A stretch of 64,000 nt of DNA. It comes from an uncultured Oscillospiraceae bacterium. Lineage in GTDB: Bacteria > Bacillota > Clostridia > Oscillospirales > Ruminococcaceae. The position numbers were made by a program, and so were the translations under genes. Shown in pieces: positions 16,130-25,955 of the stretch (position 1 is its first letter; each line of letters starts with the position of its first letter). The stretch lies in contig USBI01000002.1 of NCBI GenBank assembly GCA_900552945.1, positions 14,769 through 78,768 of the forward strand, written 5' to 3'. Below the pieces are notes generated by a model. It saw only the letters and a list, made by a program, of their open reading frames with translations. It was not told the origin of the DNA and ran no database searches.

Positions 16130-16957
16130 TTATTCCACTTCGCTTGATTCCTTTTTTGCTACTGTCTCCCGATAGAACACATCCAAAATGCCTTTATAAT
16201 TTTCCTTCCAGGGTTTGTTGCGTCCGCAGTAGTGGATGATCACCGCGTTTTTGCGCACCCAGTCGAGTGTCATGTCCTTTTCAAAGGGGGCGTGCAGTTG
16301 ATAGAGCCGCTCGGTCATGTTGTAACGAAAAGCGTCGAGGGTGAGAATTTTGCTGCCATAAAGTCCGCTGATAATATCCTGATCCGGCAGTACCAACAGA
16401 CTTTTATGCTTTTCTATAAAACAGAAGACATCCTCCAAATTCTGCTCTTTCCGTAAAAGCTCCAGATTCATCAGCATCACGCCTGAATTGATGTAGGGGC
16501 TGTCGTCATCCATATCCAATCGCATAGAATTCACCTTATGAAAGAAAGCTCGAATATGTGTTGTGGCGGCGAAATAATACCCCTCCATCGGTGTGCAGTA
16601 AAGTGGAAGAATGGAGCCGTTTACAATCAAATCCGGATCGAGATATAAGACGCGATCCAGCGTAGCAGGCAGATAACGGGCGGCAAAAATACGGTAGTAA
16701 ATCTCTTTCGGATATCGTGCCGTGGTGGGCGCCTGCTCCAAATCCAGGTCGCGCACCTGAATGGGAAACAACCGGCCGTGACCGGACAGGAGCTTCTCGG
16801 TCGGCAGCAGGGCGTTTTCGGGAATGGAGGAATGAAGCAGATAAACATTCAGCGCACAGTCCGGATTGCTGCGAATCAGCGAGAAAAGCATCACACCAAG
16901 CTGTGTGAGGTAGTTTTCATCCAGCGTAACGAGAAGATTGACCGATTCCGAATTCAT
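16130..16957 (-). CDS. Family 8 glycosyltransferase (LgtC-like)
   Basis: A 275-residue GT8 enzyme. VNLLVTLDENYLTQLGVMLFSL at the N-terminus is the nucleotide-binding strand. LYLDPDLIVNG (about 95-105) is the DxD metal site. SPYINSGVMLMNLE and LPDQDIISGLY, then VIIHYCGRNKPW, complete the family signature. It transfers glucose or galactose from a UDP-sugar to a lipid or polysaccharide acceptor. The ATG at 16957 overlaps the VTT-protein stop in ATGA, which decides the start over the upstream ATG. It is part of a tight hydrolase-VTT-GT8 run ahead of ftsH. The acceptor is unknown. Confidence 0.87.
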   Translation of the reverse strand: MNSESVNLLVTLDENYLTQLGVMLFSLIRSNPDCALNVYLLHSSIPENALLPTEKLLSGHGRLFPIQVRDLDLEQAPTTARYPKEIYYRIFAARYLPATLDRVLYLDPDLIVNGSILPLYCTPMEGYYFAATTHIRAFFHKVNSMRLDMDDDSPYINSGVMLMNLELLRKEQNLEDVFCFIEKHKSLLVLPDQDIISGLYGSKILTLDAFRYNMTERLYQLHAPFEKDMTLDWVRKNAVIIHYCGRNKPWKENYKGILDVFYRETVAKKESSEVE

Positions 16958-17652
16958 GGCGTATTCCTTCTTTCTGACTGTTTCTTCTTCCATAACAGAT
17001 AAAGCGCAAAGGAAAAAACAGTAATGGCAATTTCTCCGCCTGCCGCAATCCAAAATGCCGGGGAGGATATGTCGTGGGCGCTCATCCCGATCACGGTAAA
17101 AGCAAGAATGGACGGGAGCATCCCCAACACGGTTCCGAGAAAATAGCTGCTTGCACGAAAGTTACTGGCTCCTAAATACATTCCCACCAAATCGCCGGGC
17201 AGAAGCCCGATCATCCGCACGGCAAAGGAAACGAAAAATTCATTTTGACTTTCAATGCTTTGTAACTGCCTTAAACGCCCGTTTTTCTGAATAAGTTTAT
17301 CCAGCAGTTTTGTTCCGGTTCGCTTTCCAATGAAAAAGGGGACGCCGGTCATGAGAATCGTGCCTGCGGTGTTTACAAGAAGCGCTGTCGGCAAGGGAAA
17401 AAGAATCCCGCTGGCAGCGTAAAGGATTCCACCGTAGACGGTGATCAAAACACCTTTGAGGGCGAAAAGCAGAAGCATAACGACGATGGCGGCTGCGATG
17501 TTCCCGGGCACAAAATTTGTGATGCTTTCTACGGAAATTTCTTTCCGATATTTCCACCAAAAAAGGAGGATTCCGCCCCAAAACAGCACCATTACCGCGA
17601 TTTTAACGGCCGTGAAAATTCGAGCTTTTGCGTTCGCTTTTGTATTCTGCAT
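16954..17652 (-). CDS. VTT-domain (TVP38/TMEM64, DedA-like) membrane protein
   Basis: A 232-residue polytopic protein of the SNARE-associated/VTT superfamily. After a first TM (about 12-33) come GVLITVYGGILYAASGILFPL and a re-entrant region. The signature VRMIGLLPGDLVGMYLGASN follows (about 142-161) and a C-terminal TM closes the chain. Some family members act as undecaprenyl-phosphate or phospholipid flippases. The start is the ATG at 17652 after GAAGGTTCCGCC; longer frames overlap the hydrolase gene. It ends in ATGA with the GT8 gene, so lipid flipping and glycosylation may be coupled. Substrate is inferred only from the superfamily. Confidence 0.8.
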   Translation of the reverse strand: MQNTKANAKARIFTAVKIAVMVLFWGGILLFWWKYRKEISVESITNFVPGNIAAAIVVMLLLFALKGVLITVYGGILYAASGILFPLPTALLVNTAGTILMTGVPFFIGKRTGTKLLDKLIQKNGRLRQLQSIESQNEFFVSFAVRMIGLLPGDLVGMYLGASNFRASSYFLGTVLGMLPSILAFTVIGMSAHDISSPAFWIAAGGEIAITVFSFALYLLWKKKQSERRNTP

Positions 17653-17671
17653 GGCGGAACCTTCTTCCTCT

Positions 17672-18676
17672 TTATTCGCCTTCTTTGATGTCTGCAAAGG
17701 AGACATTGTCGTACTCTTTCCAAAAATCAAGTGTGGCGGCTTCGTAATTTGCTCTATCGACATAATAACTCATGCCGTGATCGGCACCCGGAACCACCAA
17801 CAGCTTTTTCGGTCCGGCGCAGGCTTTATAGTTTTCAAAGGTCATTTCGACCGGAACGAATGTATCATCCGTTCCATGAACGAACAGAACGGGAACTTTT
17901 GTCTTTTTCAGCGCTTCTACCGTAGAATAGTCAGATGCGGTGAAATGAATCTTTTGCTCACAAATTTCATTTGCCAATCTGCGGTAGACTCCAAACGGTA
18001 TATGCAGATTATCACTTGATACATGTTGCCAGATAGCATCGGGCGAAGTGAATCCGCAATCAGCGCCGATACCGTGGACATTTTCCGGAAGATCGAGACC
18101 CGCCGCCATCAAAACCGTCGTGGCGCCCATAGACACCCCGCACAGATAGATGGGCAGCGCTGTGCCAAGACGATCATTGATCCAGTGAATCCAGTCAAGG
18201 CAGTCAAATCGTTCGGTCAGACCGAAGCCCATGTAATCACCGCCACTGGCGCCCTGTCCGCGCTGTTCCGCATATAAGACGCTGCATCCGTTGCTCCGCC
18301 AGAAGTCAGCAATCATTCCAAAATCCCTATACCAAGTGGAACGCCAGCCGTGCATGGCAATCATGATTCTCTTTGGATTGTCGCAGGGAATCCAGTGTCC
18401 CACCAAAAGCGTGCCGTCCTGCGCCCGGATGGTTACGGTTTCGTTTTCCTGCTGCGAGAGCCGAATCGCCGCTTTTTCCATGGTATCCAAAAAATCCCGA
18501 CTCGGAATCATGCCGGCAATCAGTTTATCCACACCCTTCGGCGCTTTAGGCGGCTCTCGATCCATGGCGATTTTCATCAGATACTTTGAGGTGCAATAGG
18601 CCGTCAGGGATGCAGCGGTTATGACCGTTGCGGCACCGCCGACCGCTTTGACAGCTTTTTTCCATGTGATATTCAT
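17672..18676 (-). CDS. Membrane-anchored alpha/beta hydrolase
   Basis: A 334-residue serine hydrolase. One N-terminal hydrophobic segment (about 10-30) probably anchors it. The hydrolase fold shows HGWRSTWYRDF (oxyanion region, about 109-119), the nucleophile elbow GVSMGA, HGTDDTFVP (Asp) and GADHGMSYYV (His), so the triad is complete. It resembles the YqkD/FrsA-like esterases annotated as alpha/beta hydrolases. ATG at 18676 after GGACGGTGATAAACG. It begins the hydrolase-VTT-GT8 operon. Lipid esters are reasonable substrates given the neighbourhood, but this is inference. Confidence 0.85.
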   Translation of the reverse strand: MNITWKKAVKAVGGAATVITAASLTAYCTSKYLMKIAMDREPPKAPKGVDKLIAGMIPSRDFLDTMEKAAIRLSQQENETVTIRAQDGTLLVGHWIPCDNPKRIMIAMHGWRSTWYRDFGMIADFWRSNGCSVLYAEQRGQGASGGDYMGFGLTERFDCLDWIHWINDRLGTALPIYLCGVSMGATTVLMAAGLDLPENVHGIGADCGFTSPDAIWQHVSSDNLHIPFGVYRRLANEICEQKIHFTASDYSTVEALKKTKVPVLFVHGTDDTFVPVEMTFENYKACAGPKKLLVVPGADHGMSYYVDRANYEAATLDFWKEYDNVSFADIKEGE

Positions 18677-18769
18677 CGTTTATCACCGTCCTTGTTTCGG
18701 ATTGTCTGCTGCACTTTTTTGAATGGGAACAGCTGCTTTATTTGCATCCGTCACAATCAGAAAACAACA

Positions 18770-19948
18770 TTATCGATTTCCGTACCTTTTTCTGATATTG
18801 ATGCTCATTTGATCTGCAATGTCGGTCGCTTCCCAAGGCATTTGGCTCGCATTGCTCCCAAAATGGCCGTAGCAGGATATCTGTGAATAGATTGGCTTGT
18901 TTAGCCCGAATTTTTGAATAATCGCGGCGGGGCGCAAGTCTGTCATCTTCTTGATTTCCTGTGCAATGTCTTCTTCCGAAACATTTCCGGTTCCAAATGT
19001 GTCGATCCGCACAGATACCGGTTCGGCCAAGCCAATAGAATAGGCAAGCTGAACTTCACATTGATTCGCAAGCCCGGCAGCTACTATGTTCTTTGCCATA
19101 TAGCGCGCCATGTAAGCGCCGCTGCGGTCTACCTTTGTGGCATCCTTCCCGGAAAAAGAGCCGCCTCCATGTCGGGAATATCCGCCGTAAGTATCTGCAA
19201 TCAACTTTCGGCCGGTCAAGCCGGAATCGCCAGCAGGGCCGCCAATGACAAACCTGCCTGTAGGATTGATATAGAATTGCGATTTGTCATCGATCAGATC
19301 TTTCGGAAGGATAGGGAGAATCACATGTCGGCTTAAATCGCTACGCACCGTTTCCATCGACAGCCCGTCCCGATGCTGTGCGGACAGAATCACAGTGTCA
19401 ATCCGCTTCGGTTTACCGTCCTCATACTCCACGGTAACCTGCGTTTTGCCATCGGGGAACAAGTATGGCAGTTCTTCCGTGCGACGAACCTGCTCCAACC
19501 GTTTCGCGAGGGAATGTGCCAGTTCAATCGGCAACGGCATAAGACTTTCCGTTTCTCGACAGGCGTAACCAAACATGATTCCCTGATCTCCGGCTCCTGC
19601 GTTCAGAGCTTCTTCCTCGTTGTTTCGACTGATGCCCATAGCAATATCCGGCGACTGTGCATGGAGATCTACAGTAATGCGGCAGCCATTTGCATCAAAG
19701 CCCAATCCCGGCGCTGTGTAACCGATTTGCGCGATAACATCTCGTGCGACGGCCTCATAATCTACTTGCGCTTTTGTTGTTACTTCACCAAAAATATGAA
19801 CTTGATCTGTGGCGCAGGTCACCTCAATGGCGGAGCGGGAAGAGGAATCCTGCTTTAACAGTTCATCCAGTATCCGATCGGCAATTTGATCGCATACCTT
19901 ATCCGGATGTCCGCATGTAACGGATTCGGAAGTAAAAAAAGTATTCAT
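18770..19948 (-). CDS. metK: S-adenosylmethionine synthetase
   Basis: A 392-residue MetK, which makes SAM from methionine and ATP. Signatures: [15 protein letters not shown] (9-23), [14 protein letters not shown] (loop and ATP site), [13 protein letters not shown] and [18 protein letters not shown]. All are intact, so it should be active. The ATG at 19948 follows AGAAAGAAGGAAATCGTT. It follows a radical SAM gene by 113 bp in the same orientation; such extra metK copies can feed local SAM demand. I looked for a SAM riboswitch ahead of it and saw only an 8-bp hairpin. Confidence 0.93.
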   Translation of the reverse strand: MNTFFTSESVTCGHPDKVCDQIADRILDELLKQDSSSRSAIEVTCATDQVHIFGEVTTKAQVDYEAVARDVIAQIGYTAPGLGFDANGCRITVDLHAQSPDIAMGISRNNEEEALNAGAGDQGIMFGYACRETESLMPLPIELAHSLAKRLEQVRRTEELPYLFPDGKTQVTVEYEDGKPKRIDTVILSAQHRDGLSMETVRSDLSRHVILPILPKDLIDDKSQFYINPTGRFVIGGPAGDSGLTGRKLIADTYGGYSRHGGGSFSGKDATKVDRSGAYMARYMAKNIVAAGLANQCEVQLAYSIGLAEPVSVRIDTFGTGNVSEEDIAQEIKKMTDLRPAAIIQKFGLNKPIYSQISCYGHFGSNASQMPWEATDIADQMSINIRKRYGNR

Positions 19949-19988
19949 AACGATTTCCTTCTTTCTGCAATACGAAAAAGCTCGTTGG

Positions 19989-20017
19989 ATCTTCGGCAAA
20001 ATACTTTCTGCCGAAGA
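19989..20017 (-). promoter_or_regulatory. Hairpin between the radical SAM gene and metK
   Basis: TCTTCGGC and GCCGAAGA form a perfect 8-bp stem with a 13-nt loop. No U-run follows, so it is not a clear terminator; it may be a processing or regulatory structure. Confidence 0.4.
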
Positions 20018-20061
20018 GAATGACTATTCCTCCATTGTTTAGTCAATATAAAATTTTTTCG

Positions 20062-21459
20062 TTATATCTGATGTCGAATTTCAGCCCGTTCACGGTCAGC
20101 GATTCGAGCAAGCTCCGGATTCTTTTCCACCTCTGTCTGCCAAAGTTCATCCGCTTTCTTTTTCCAACATTCAGCGTATTCGCAGGTTTTGGAGCAAAGG
20201 TGTTCCACGCTTTCAGGAGACATGGGGTCTGTGGAGTGCGCTCCGGTTTCCTTTACCATCTTTTGAATCATTTCGGGGTTTTCGAGCATCGGGCAGGGAC
20301 GAAGCATATTGTCATTAAACGGCATATTGTCATGATAAGCCATAAAAATTGGGCTTTGCAGAGCATCTAACAGGCTACATTCTCGAATGTTGGCATTTGA
20401 ATAATGGATGAATACGCAGGGATCAACATCGCCGTTGGCGTTGATATGCAAATAGCGTCTGCCCCCTGCAATGCAACCACCCACAAATTCAGCATCGTTT
20501 TGGAAGTCCATCGCAAACAGGGGCTTTTCTGCACGAAGTTGGCGAATACGACGATATACATATTCGCGTTGTTCGGGGTTCGGCAGCAGTTCGGGTGCCG
20601 CATCGTTTCCTACGGGCATATAGTGAAAATACCAAATGAAATATGCGCCCATATCTATCAGGCTCTGGATATATTCATCCGAGGTGATAGACTTGTAGTT
20701 CACACTGGTATAGCAAGAGGAAATGCCATAAATCAATTTGCGATCACGGAGAAGCTGCATAGCTTTTTGTGCCTTTTTATAAACACCGTTGCCTCTACGA
20801 GAATCTGTATCTGCTTCATTTCCTTCAAGGGAAATGGCGGGGATGAAATTTTTTACACGAAGCATTTCATCTGCAAATTTTTCATCAATCAGCGTTCCGT
20901 TCGTGAAAGAAAGGAAAATACAGTCATCATGTTTTTCGCATAGGCGAATCAGATCCTTCTTGCGAACCAACGGTTCTCCGCCTGTGTAAATATAAAAATA
21001 AACGCCCAGTTCCTTGCCCTGTTCTATGATGCTGTCAATCTCATCATATGAAAGGTTTAGACGATTCCCATATTCTGCTGCCCAACAACCGGTGCAATGG
21101 AGATTACAAGCGCTGGTGGGGTCTAAAAGAATGGTCCAGGGGATATTGCAGCCGTACTTTTCACGATTTTCTTCCTGCTTGGGCCAACCAATCAAATTTT
21201 CGTTAATAAAGAAATTGACGACAGCCGTTGTCAGGACTTCCTGATCAACATTTTGCATCATATGACGGATAAATCCATAGTAAGGATCGCTTGGATCTTC
21301 AATTGCATGACGGATGAGCTTACGCTGCGTCACATAGTTATCTCCGCTGAATTTATCTGCCCAATCCATCAGGGTTCGCAGATTTTTTTCGGGGTCTTTA
21401 TACAAATACTTCACGGATTGTTCAATACCCAATTTTTTGATTGTCGCTGAAATCTTCAT
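20062..21459 (-). CDS. Radical SAM protein with SPASM-like C-terminus
   Basis: A 465-residue radical SAM enzyme. The 4Fe-4S motif CNLHCTGC has Cys at about 118, 122 and 125. YIYTGGEPLVRK (GGEP motif) follows, and a Cys-rich C-terminal region (GGCIAGGRRYLHINANGDVDPC, then CPML, CSKTCEYAEC) suggests auxiliary clusters as in SPASM/Twitch enzymes. The first 100 residues are a family-specific helical extension. ATG at 21459 after GGGGAAAACAAA. A metK gene follows in the same direction. No precursor-peptide gene is adjacent, so a RiPP role is not supported. The substrate is unknown. Confidence 0.85.
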   Translation of the reverse strand: MKISATIKKLGIEQSVKYLYKDPEKNLRTLMDWADKFSGDNYVTQRKLIRHAIEDPSDPYYGFIRHMMQNVDQEVLTTAVVNFFINENLIGWPKQEENREKYGCNIPWTILLDPTSACNLHCTGCWAAEYGNRLNLSYDEIDSIIEQGKELGVYFYIYTGGEPLVRKKDLIRLCEKHDDCIFLSFTNGTLIDEKFADEMLRVKNFIPAISLEGNEADTDSRRGNGVYKKAQKAMQLLRDRKLIYGISSCYTSVNYKSITSDEYIQSLIDMGAYFIWYFHYMPVGNDAAPELLPNPEQREYVYRRIRQLRAEKPLFAMDFQNDAEFVGGCIAGGRRYLHINANGDVDPCVFIHYSNANIRECSLLDALQSPIFMAYHDNMPFNDNMLRPCPMLENPEMIQKMVKETGAHSTDPMSPESVEHLCSKTCEYAECWKKKADELWQTEVEKNPELARIADRERAEIRHQI

Positions 21460-21486
21460 TTTGTTTTCCCCTATCTTAGTGTTATT

Positions 21487-21520
21487 CAGCTCATTTAATA
21501 TGAGCTGTAACTACATTATA
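21487..21520 (-). promoter_or_regulatory. Promoter and operator-like dyad of the radical SAM gene
   Basis: A minus-strand TATAAT (21515-21520) lies about 55 bp upstream of the start, and a perfect dyad AGCTCAT-ttaat-ATGAGCT covers the expected transcription start. No strong -35 is visible. The dyad position suggests repression. Confidence 0.5.
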
Positions 21521-21548
21521 AATGCTTGAAAAACAGAAGAACACTGTC

Positions 21549-21584
21549 AAAAAAGACGGATTCTCCGATTTCGGAGAATCCGTC
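21549..21584 (-). terminator. Terminator of the HdeD-MMPL-YhgE operon
   Basis: GACGGATTCTCC and GGAGAATCCGTC form a perfect 12-bp stem with a 6-nt loop, followed by TTTTTT on the minus strand. Confidence 0.85.
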
Positions 21585-21646
21585 GAAATTGCTCGATTTT
21601 GAGGAAAATCGAGAATGTGTGCAAAAGTTTTATTGCACCAACAGAT

Positions 21647-23857
21647 TTATCCGATGGAATCTGTGCGATAAATGAATTTTACCTGACCGTCCATATCCTC
21701 GCTTGCGCCTGCAAAATTCTTATAGTGCAGGGACACATCTCTTGTCGCACGAAATCTTGTCAAAAGCCCGTCGAGATCGCCGTCCACCGCATCCACCAGC
21801 TTTTGAATTCCTTTTTCGTTAAATTCTTTCAATCCATCGGAAAGCTGCATGGCGCCGTCACGAAGCTGGGTGATTCCGTCCACCAAGGCCGGCGTTCCGT
21901 TTTTCAGTGTAAGAATCCCATCGTAAAGCTGCGAAGCTCCGGCAGCAAGCTCGGAAGTGCCGGCCTTCAAGTCATCCGTTCCGGCTTTCAGCGTCCCCGC
22001 TCCCGCAGCGGCATCTGCTACGCCAGCCGTATAGCTTTGCAGGCCGAGATAAAAGGCATTATAACTGTCAAGGGAGGATTTGAGTGCAATGACCGATTTT
22101 GCGCCCTCCGCAGCGGCGGCAAGCTGTGCCTGCACTGTGTCAGAAGCCATTTGTTCCGAGATAATCTTCTGAATCTGCAGCTCTGTCTGCTGTGCGATCG
22201 TCTGCTTTATGGCGTCGCTTTGCATTTGTTCGCTCACATTTGCGGCAATGGTATCCTGAATCGGCCCAGTTGCCATTTGCCCATCTACCCCCGCCTGAAT
22301 CTGCTGGAGTATCTGCTCGGACTGCATTTGCTGTTCTATCGCAGCCTCGATTTTTCCCTGTGTTTCCGCATCTACCTGACCGGCAGCAACAGCGGCATCA
22401 TAAGACGCTTTATCCATATGTAAAACAGACTGAATGACCTGCTCTGCTACAGTATTCCGAACGACTTCGGTCACCTGCAATGTCACTTCCTCTTTGACAG
22501 CTGCTGTGACCTGTGCGGTGACTTCCTCCTGAACGGCTGCCGTGACCTGCTGTGTAATCACGTCTCTCTGTGCTTCCACGGCTGCTGTTACTTGGTTCAG
22601 TGCCTGCTCATATACGGCGTTTTCGTCCAGCGACGCAATAACCCCGTTCAAAACTTCTGCATAATTTCCGGTTGTCAGGGTCGGGACGTCCAGTCCTGCA
22701 GCTGCAAGCTGGGTGTTCGCCGTGGAGAGCAGCGTATCAAACACCTGCTTGGCCCCGCCGTTTAAGGTGTCGTTGTTTGACGCAAGGGTATTCAGTCCTT
22801 CGCTTAACTGCGTAGCTCCGCTTTGAAGTTCGGCTGCTCCTGCATCCAGACTGCCAGCCCCGTTTTTGAGGCTCTCCGCTCCGGCAGCAAGCTGATCGAT
22901 TCCCTCCACCAGTTCATCCGATTTCGCAAGCAATGTAGTAAGCCCATCATAAAGCTGCGAAGAACCATCCAAAAGCTGATCCATGGCGCTTGTCAGTTCC
23001 TCCATGGAGGCGCTAAGTTCTGAGATGGAATCAAAGCCATCCGCATCCAGTTCGCTGAAAAGCTCATTTGTAGCAAGCGTCACCGTCATATCGAGCCGGA
23101 AGCTACTTACATCAGCGGTGATCTCCACATAATCTGGAATTTCCAATTTGTCTTTGGAAATCGCAAGATTTTCCTGCAGACCGGGGAATGCAATCCCGAT
23201 TACAGCGGTGCGGCTTCCGTCATTGATCAGTTTCCCGTTGGTCACTTCTACATTCGTAAACACATCGTCAGGGAGCAATGCGCCGGTCAGCATGGCAAAC
23301 GGGACATATATCTTCTCTTGCTTGCCATCGATCTCTACGGTTTCGTACTGCTTATTTTGATAGTCAAAGCGGATGGTCACCCGGCCGCTTTTTCCGACCA
23401 AATCGTCTGCCGAGATGGGCTTTCCATCCAGCTTGTAGGAAACGGAAAGGTCAACCGGAAGTTCTTTTTCGATGTTTCCCTGATAGTAAATGTCATTGCC
23501 CTGGGCGTCCCATACACGCATATTGTCGCCGTTCATGGTGTATGTTTCATCACCCTTGACATTTTCCACATTCGTCAGTTCGGATTTATCGTTCACCGCA
23601 GCATTGCCGAGGGAGTTCTTGATCCAATCGCTGACAATGATTTTCTGAACGGAGCCGTCCGCTCCGGCAAGAACATACACGGTTTCATCCTTGGAGATGC
23701 CGGTATTGTCTGAAATGTTTGCGGCTTTTGGCGCTTCCTGCTTTTCTTCCCCTTTATTGCCGGTAAAACTTAAGGCAAAAGCAGTTGTGGCAATTCCTCC
23801 TACTGCGAGAAGGGCGCAAAGGCAAAGCGCAATGATTTTCGTCGAAGACTTTTTCAT
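21647..23857 (-). CDS. YhgE/Pip-like heptad-repeat exported protein
   Basis: A 736-residue protein with an N-terminal signal or anchor (MKKSSTKIIALCLCALLAVGG). A beta-rich region covers about 45-260. A long stretch (about 270-720) of X-X-X-Leu-X-X-Gly heptads follows, such as GSSQLYDGLTTLLAKSDELVEG and AGTDDLKAGTSELAAGASQLYDG, interrupted by a Gln/Val-rich coiled region. These heptads occur in YhgE/Pip and in proteins encoded beside MMPL transporters. No C-terminal TM is present. ATG at 23857 after AGGAGGTACTTTT. It overlaps the MMPL gene by 4 bp, so it is probably a periplasmic-face accessory of that transporter. Confidence 0.82.
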   Translation of the reverse strand: MKKSSTKIIALCLCALLAVGGIATTAFALSFTGNKGEEKQEAPKAANISDNTGISKDETVYVLAGADGSVQKIIVSDWIKNSLGNAAVNDKSELTNVENVKGDETYTMNGDNMRVWDAQGNDIYYQGNIEKELPVDLSVSYKLDGKPISADDLVGKSGRVTIRFDYQNKQYETVEIDGKQEKIYVPFAMLTGALLPDDVFTNVEVTNGKLINDGSRTAVIGIAFPGLQENLAISKDKLEIPDYVEITADVSSFRLDMTVTLATNELFSELDADGFDSISELSASMEELTSAMDQLLDGSSQLYDGLTTLLAKSDELVEGIDQLAAGAESLKNGAGSLDAGAAELQSGATQLSEGLNTLASNNDTLNGGAKQVFDTLLSTANTQLAAAGLDVPTLTTGNYAEVLNGVIASLDENAVYEQALNQVTAAVEAQRDVITQQVTAAVQEEVTAQVTAAVKEEVTLQVTEVVRNTVAEQVIQSVLHMDKASYDAAVAAGQVDAETQGKIEAAIEQQMQSEQILQQIQAGVDGQMATGPIQDTIAANVSEQMQSDAIKQTIAQQTELQIQKIISEQMASDTVQAQLAAAAEGAKSVIALKSSLDSYNAFYLGLQSYTAGVADAAAGAGTLKAGTDDLKAGTSELAAGASQLYDGILTLKNGTPALVDGITQLRDGAMQLSDGLKEFNEKGIQKLVDAVDGDLDGLLTRFRATRDVSLHYKNFAGASEDMDGQVKFIYRTDSIG

Positions 23858-25950
23858 TTCAAAAGTACCTCCTGTTCGGTTTTTCTTTTCTGTTTCATCC
23901 CCAGCGTGGTTACGCAAATGACCTTATCCAGCAGAAGCAGAAGCGCCGGAAGGATCAAAATAACACAGAGCATACTGATGACAGCGCCACGGGCAAGCAG
24001 CATACAAATCGAGCTGATCATATCGATTTTTGAGTAGAGCGCTACGCCGAAGGTGGCGGCAAACAATCCGAAGCCCGAAACCAGGATGGACGGGATGGAT
24101 GTAGTCAGCGCAATTCTCACGGCCTCCTTTTTGTCCTGACCGCGGATTCGCTCGGATTTGTACCGTGTCGTCATCAAAATGGCGTAGTCCACAGTCGCGC
24201 CAAGTTGGATGGTGCTGATGCAGATGGGCGCGATAAACGGCAGGCTTTGCCCTAAGTAATGGGGCAGACCGAGGTTAATAAAAATCGCCAGTTCAATGAC
24301 CGAAATTAGAATAAACGGTAAAGAAGCACTGCGTTCCACTAAGGCAATGATGAGAAAGATCGCAACGATCGAAATTGCATTGACGACCTCAAAATCGCGG
24401 GAAGTCACGTCGATCATATCCTTCATGCAGGGCGCTTCTCCGATGAGCATTCCTGTCGGATCGTATTTTTTCAGGATGGTATTCAGGGATTCGATCTGTG
24501 CGCCGACTTCATCGCTCGCTACGGGATATTCTGAGTTTAAGAGCAGCAGTTCCCATTTGTCGCTCTTCAAAAGCCCGGTGATCGATTCCGGCAGGACTTC
24601 CTCCGGCACACGAGGGCCGATCACCGATTCCAGTCCCAGCACATATTTTACGCCGTCCACTTGTTCCATTTCCTTCATCATGTCCCGAACGGATTTGGGT
24701 GAAAGATTTTTGTCAACAAGGAGCATATGCGTCGAGGCAATGTCAAAATCCTCCGACAGCTTGCTGTTTGCGATCACATATTCCATGTCATCCGGCAGGG
24801 ACTTTGCCAGATTGTAGTATGTCTCGTTGTTGGTTTGGTTGTATCCGTAAAGGGCAGGCGGGATCAACAGTACAAACAGGCAGAGAAAAACCGGGAAAGC
24901 CTTCACCGTACCCTTGGCAAAGCGGCGCATATTTGGGATCAGCGACCTGTGTTTTGCCTTTTGCAGTGGCTTATCCAGTACGAGAATCAAGGCCGGCAGC
25001 ACAGTCACACAACCAATCACGCCTAAAATAACGCCTTTCGCCATCACAATGCCGAGGTCGCGGCCGAGGGTAAAGGACATGAAGCAAAGGGCGATAAACC
25101 CGGCAACAGTCGTGGCGGAGCTGCCGACGATGGAGGTCAGCGTTTCCCGAATGGCGTTCGCCATAGCTTCTTTGCGGTCATCGTGTTTCGTCAGCTGCTC
25201 GTTGTAGCTGTGCCAGAGGAAGATGGAATAATCCATCGTCACGGCCAGCTGTAAAACGGCGGAAAGCGCCTTTGTGATATAGGAAATCTCCCCAAGGAAA
25301 TAATTGCTCCCCAAATTGATGAGGATCATCATGCCGATGCTCAAAAGAAAGACAAACGGCGTCAGCCAGTTGTCCAGCAGAAGGAGCATCACAACCAACG
25401 CCAGTGCCACGGCGATTCCCACATAGATGGGTTCCTCCCGTTCGCACAGATCCTTGAGGTCTACCACCATGGCCGTAAGTCCCGACAGGAAACACTGCTT
25501 TCCGGCGATCCCGCGAATCTGACGTACCGCATCCATGGTGACGTCGGCAGAGGTAGAGCTGTCGAAGAACACGGCCATCATGGTGGCGTTTTCCGTGTTG
25601 AATTCGTGATAGAGCTTGTCGGGCAGCAGTTCCATCGGGACGGAAATATCCGCGATGGAATCATACCATAGGACGGTATCCACATGATCGACCTGCTTGA
25701 TCTGCTCTTTCAGCGCCGCCACATCCTTATTCGGCATATCCTCCACAATGAGGAATGCGAAGGCCCCCTTGTCAAAGTCCTCCATCAGCTCGTTTTGGCC
25801 GATGACGGTTTCCATATCCTCCGGCAGATAGGTCAGCATATCATAGTTAATGCGTGTCCCGATCATTCCCAAGACCGAAGGGATCAGGAGAACAAGGGTT
25901 AAGATCAGGATCGGGATACGGTATTTTACGACCGCTTTTGAAAAACGCAT
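23854..25950 (-). CDS. MMPL/RND-superfamily transporter
   Basis: A 698-residue exporter with the RND duplication. Each half has one TM, an extracellular loop and a five-helix bundle. The first half has FSKAVVKYRIPILILTLVLL then VTMDYSIFLWHSYNEQ. The second half has TVDYAILMTTRYKSE, carrying the proton-relay Asp-Tyr pair of MMPL proteins. Relatives move lipids, fatty acids or drugs out of the membrane. ATG at 25950 after AAAGGTGAGTGCC; a GTG at 25959 is the alternative. It is translationally coupled to the HdeD-like gene upstream and the YhgE-like gene downstream, indicating one export complex. Confidence 0.88.
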   Translation of the reverse strand: MRFSKAVVKYRIPILILTLVLLIPSVLGMIGTRINYDMLTYLPEDMETVIGQNELMEDFDKGAFAFLIVEDMPNKDVAALKEQIKQVDHVDTVLWYDSIADISVPMELLPDKLYHEFNTENATMMAVFFDSSTSADVTMDAVRQIRGIAGKQCFLSGLTAMVVDLKDLCEREEPIYVGIAVALALVVMLLLLDNWLTPFVFLLSIGMMILINLGSNYFLGEISYITKALSAVLQLAVTMDYSIFLWHSYNEQLTKHDDRKEAMANAIRETLTSIVGSSATTVAGFIALCFMSFTLGRDLGIVMAKGVILGVIGCVTVLPALILVLDKPLQKAKHRSLIPNMRRFAKGTVKAFPVFLCLFVLLIPPALYGYNQTNNETYYNLAKSLPDDMEYVIANSKLSEDFDIASTHMLLVDKNLSPKSVRDMMKEMEQVDGVKYVLGLESVIGPRVPEEVLPESITGLLKSDKWELLLLNSEYPVASDEVGAQIESLNTILKKYDPTGMLIGEAPCMKDMIDVTSRDFEVVNAISIVAIFLIIALVERSASLPFILISVIELAIFINLGLPHYLGQSLPFIAPICISTIQLGATVDYAILMTTRYKSERIRGQDKKEAVRIALTTSIPSILVSGFGLFAATFGVALYSKIDMISSICMLLARGAVISMLCVILILPALLLLLDKVICVTTLGMKQKRKTEQEVLLK

Positions 25951-25955
25951 GGCAC

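Noticed and set aside
19949..20061. SAM riboswitch ahead of metK
   Set aside because: Only an 8-bp hairpin is present; the conserved SAM-I or SAM-II helices and a following terminator are not seen.
20062..21459. RiPP biosynthetic cluster around the radical SAM gene
   Set aside because: No small precursor-like gene or transporter with peptidase domain is adjacent; the neighbours are metK and a heptad-repeat membrane protein.
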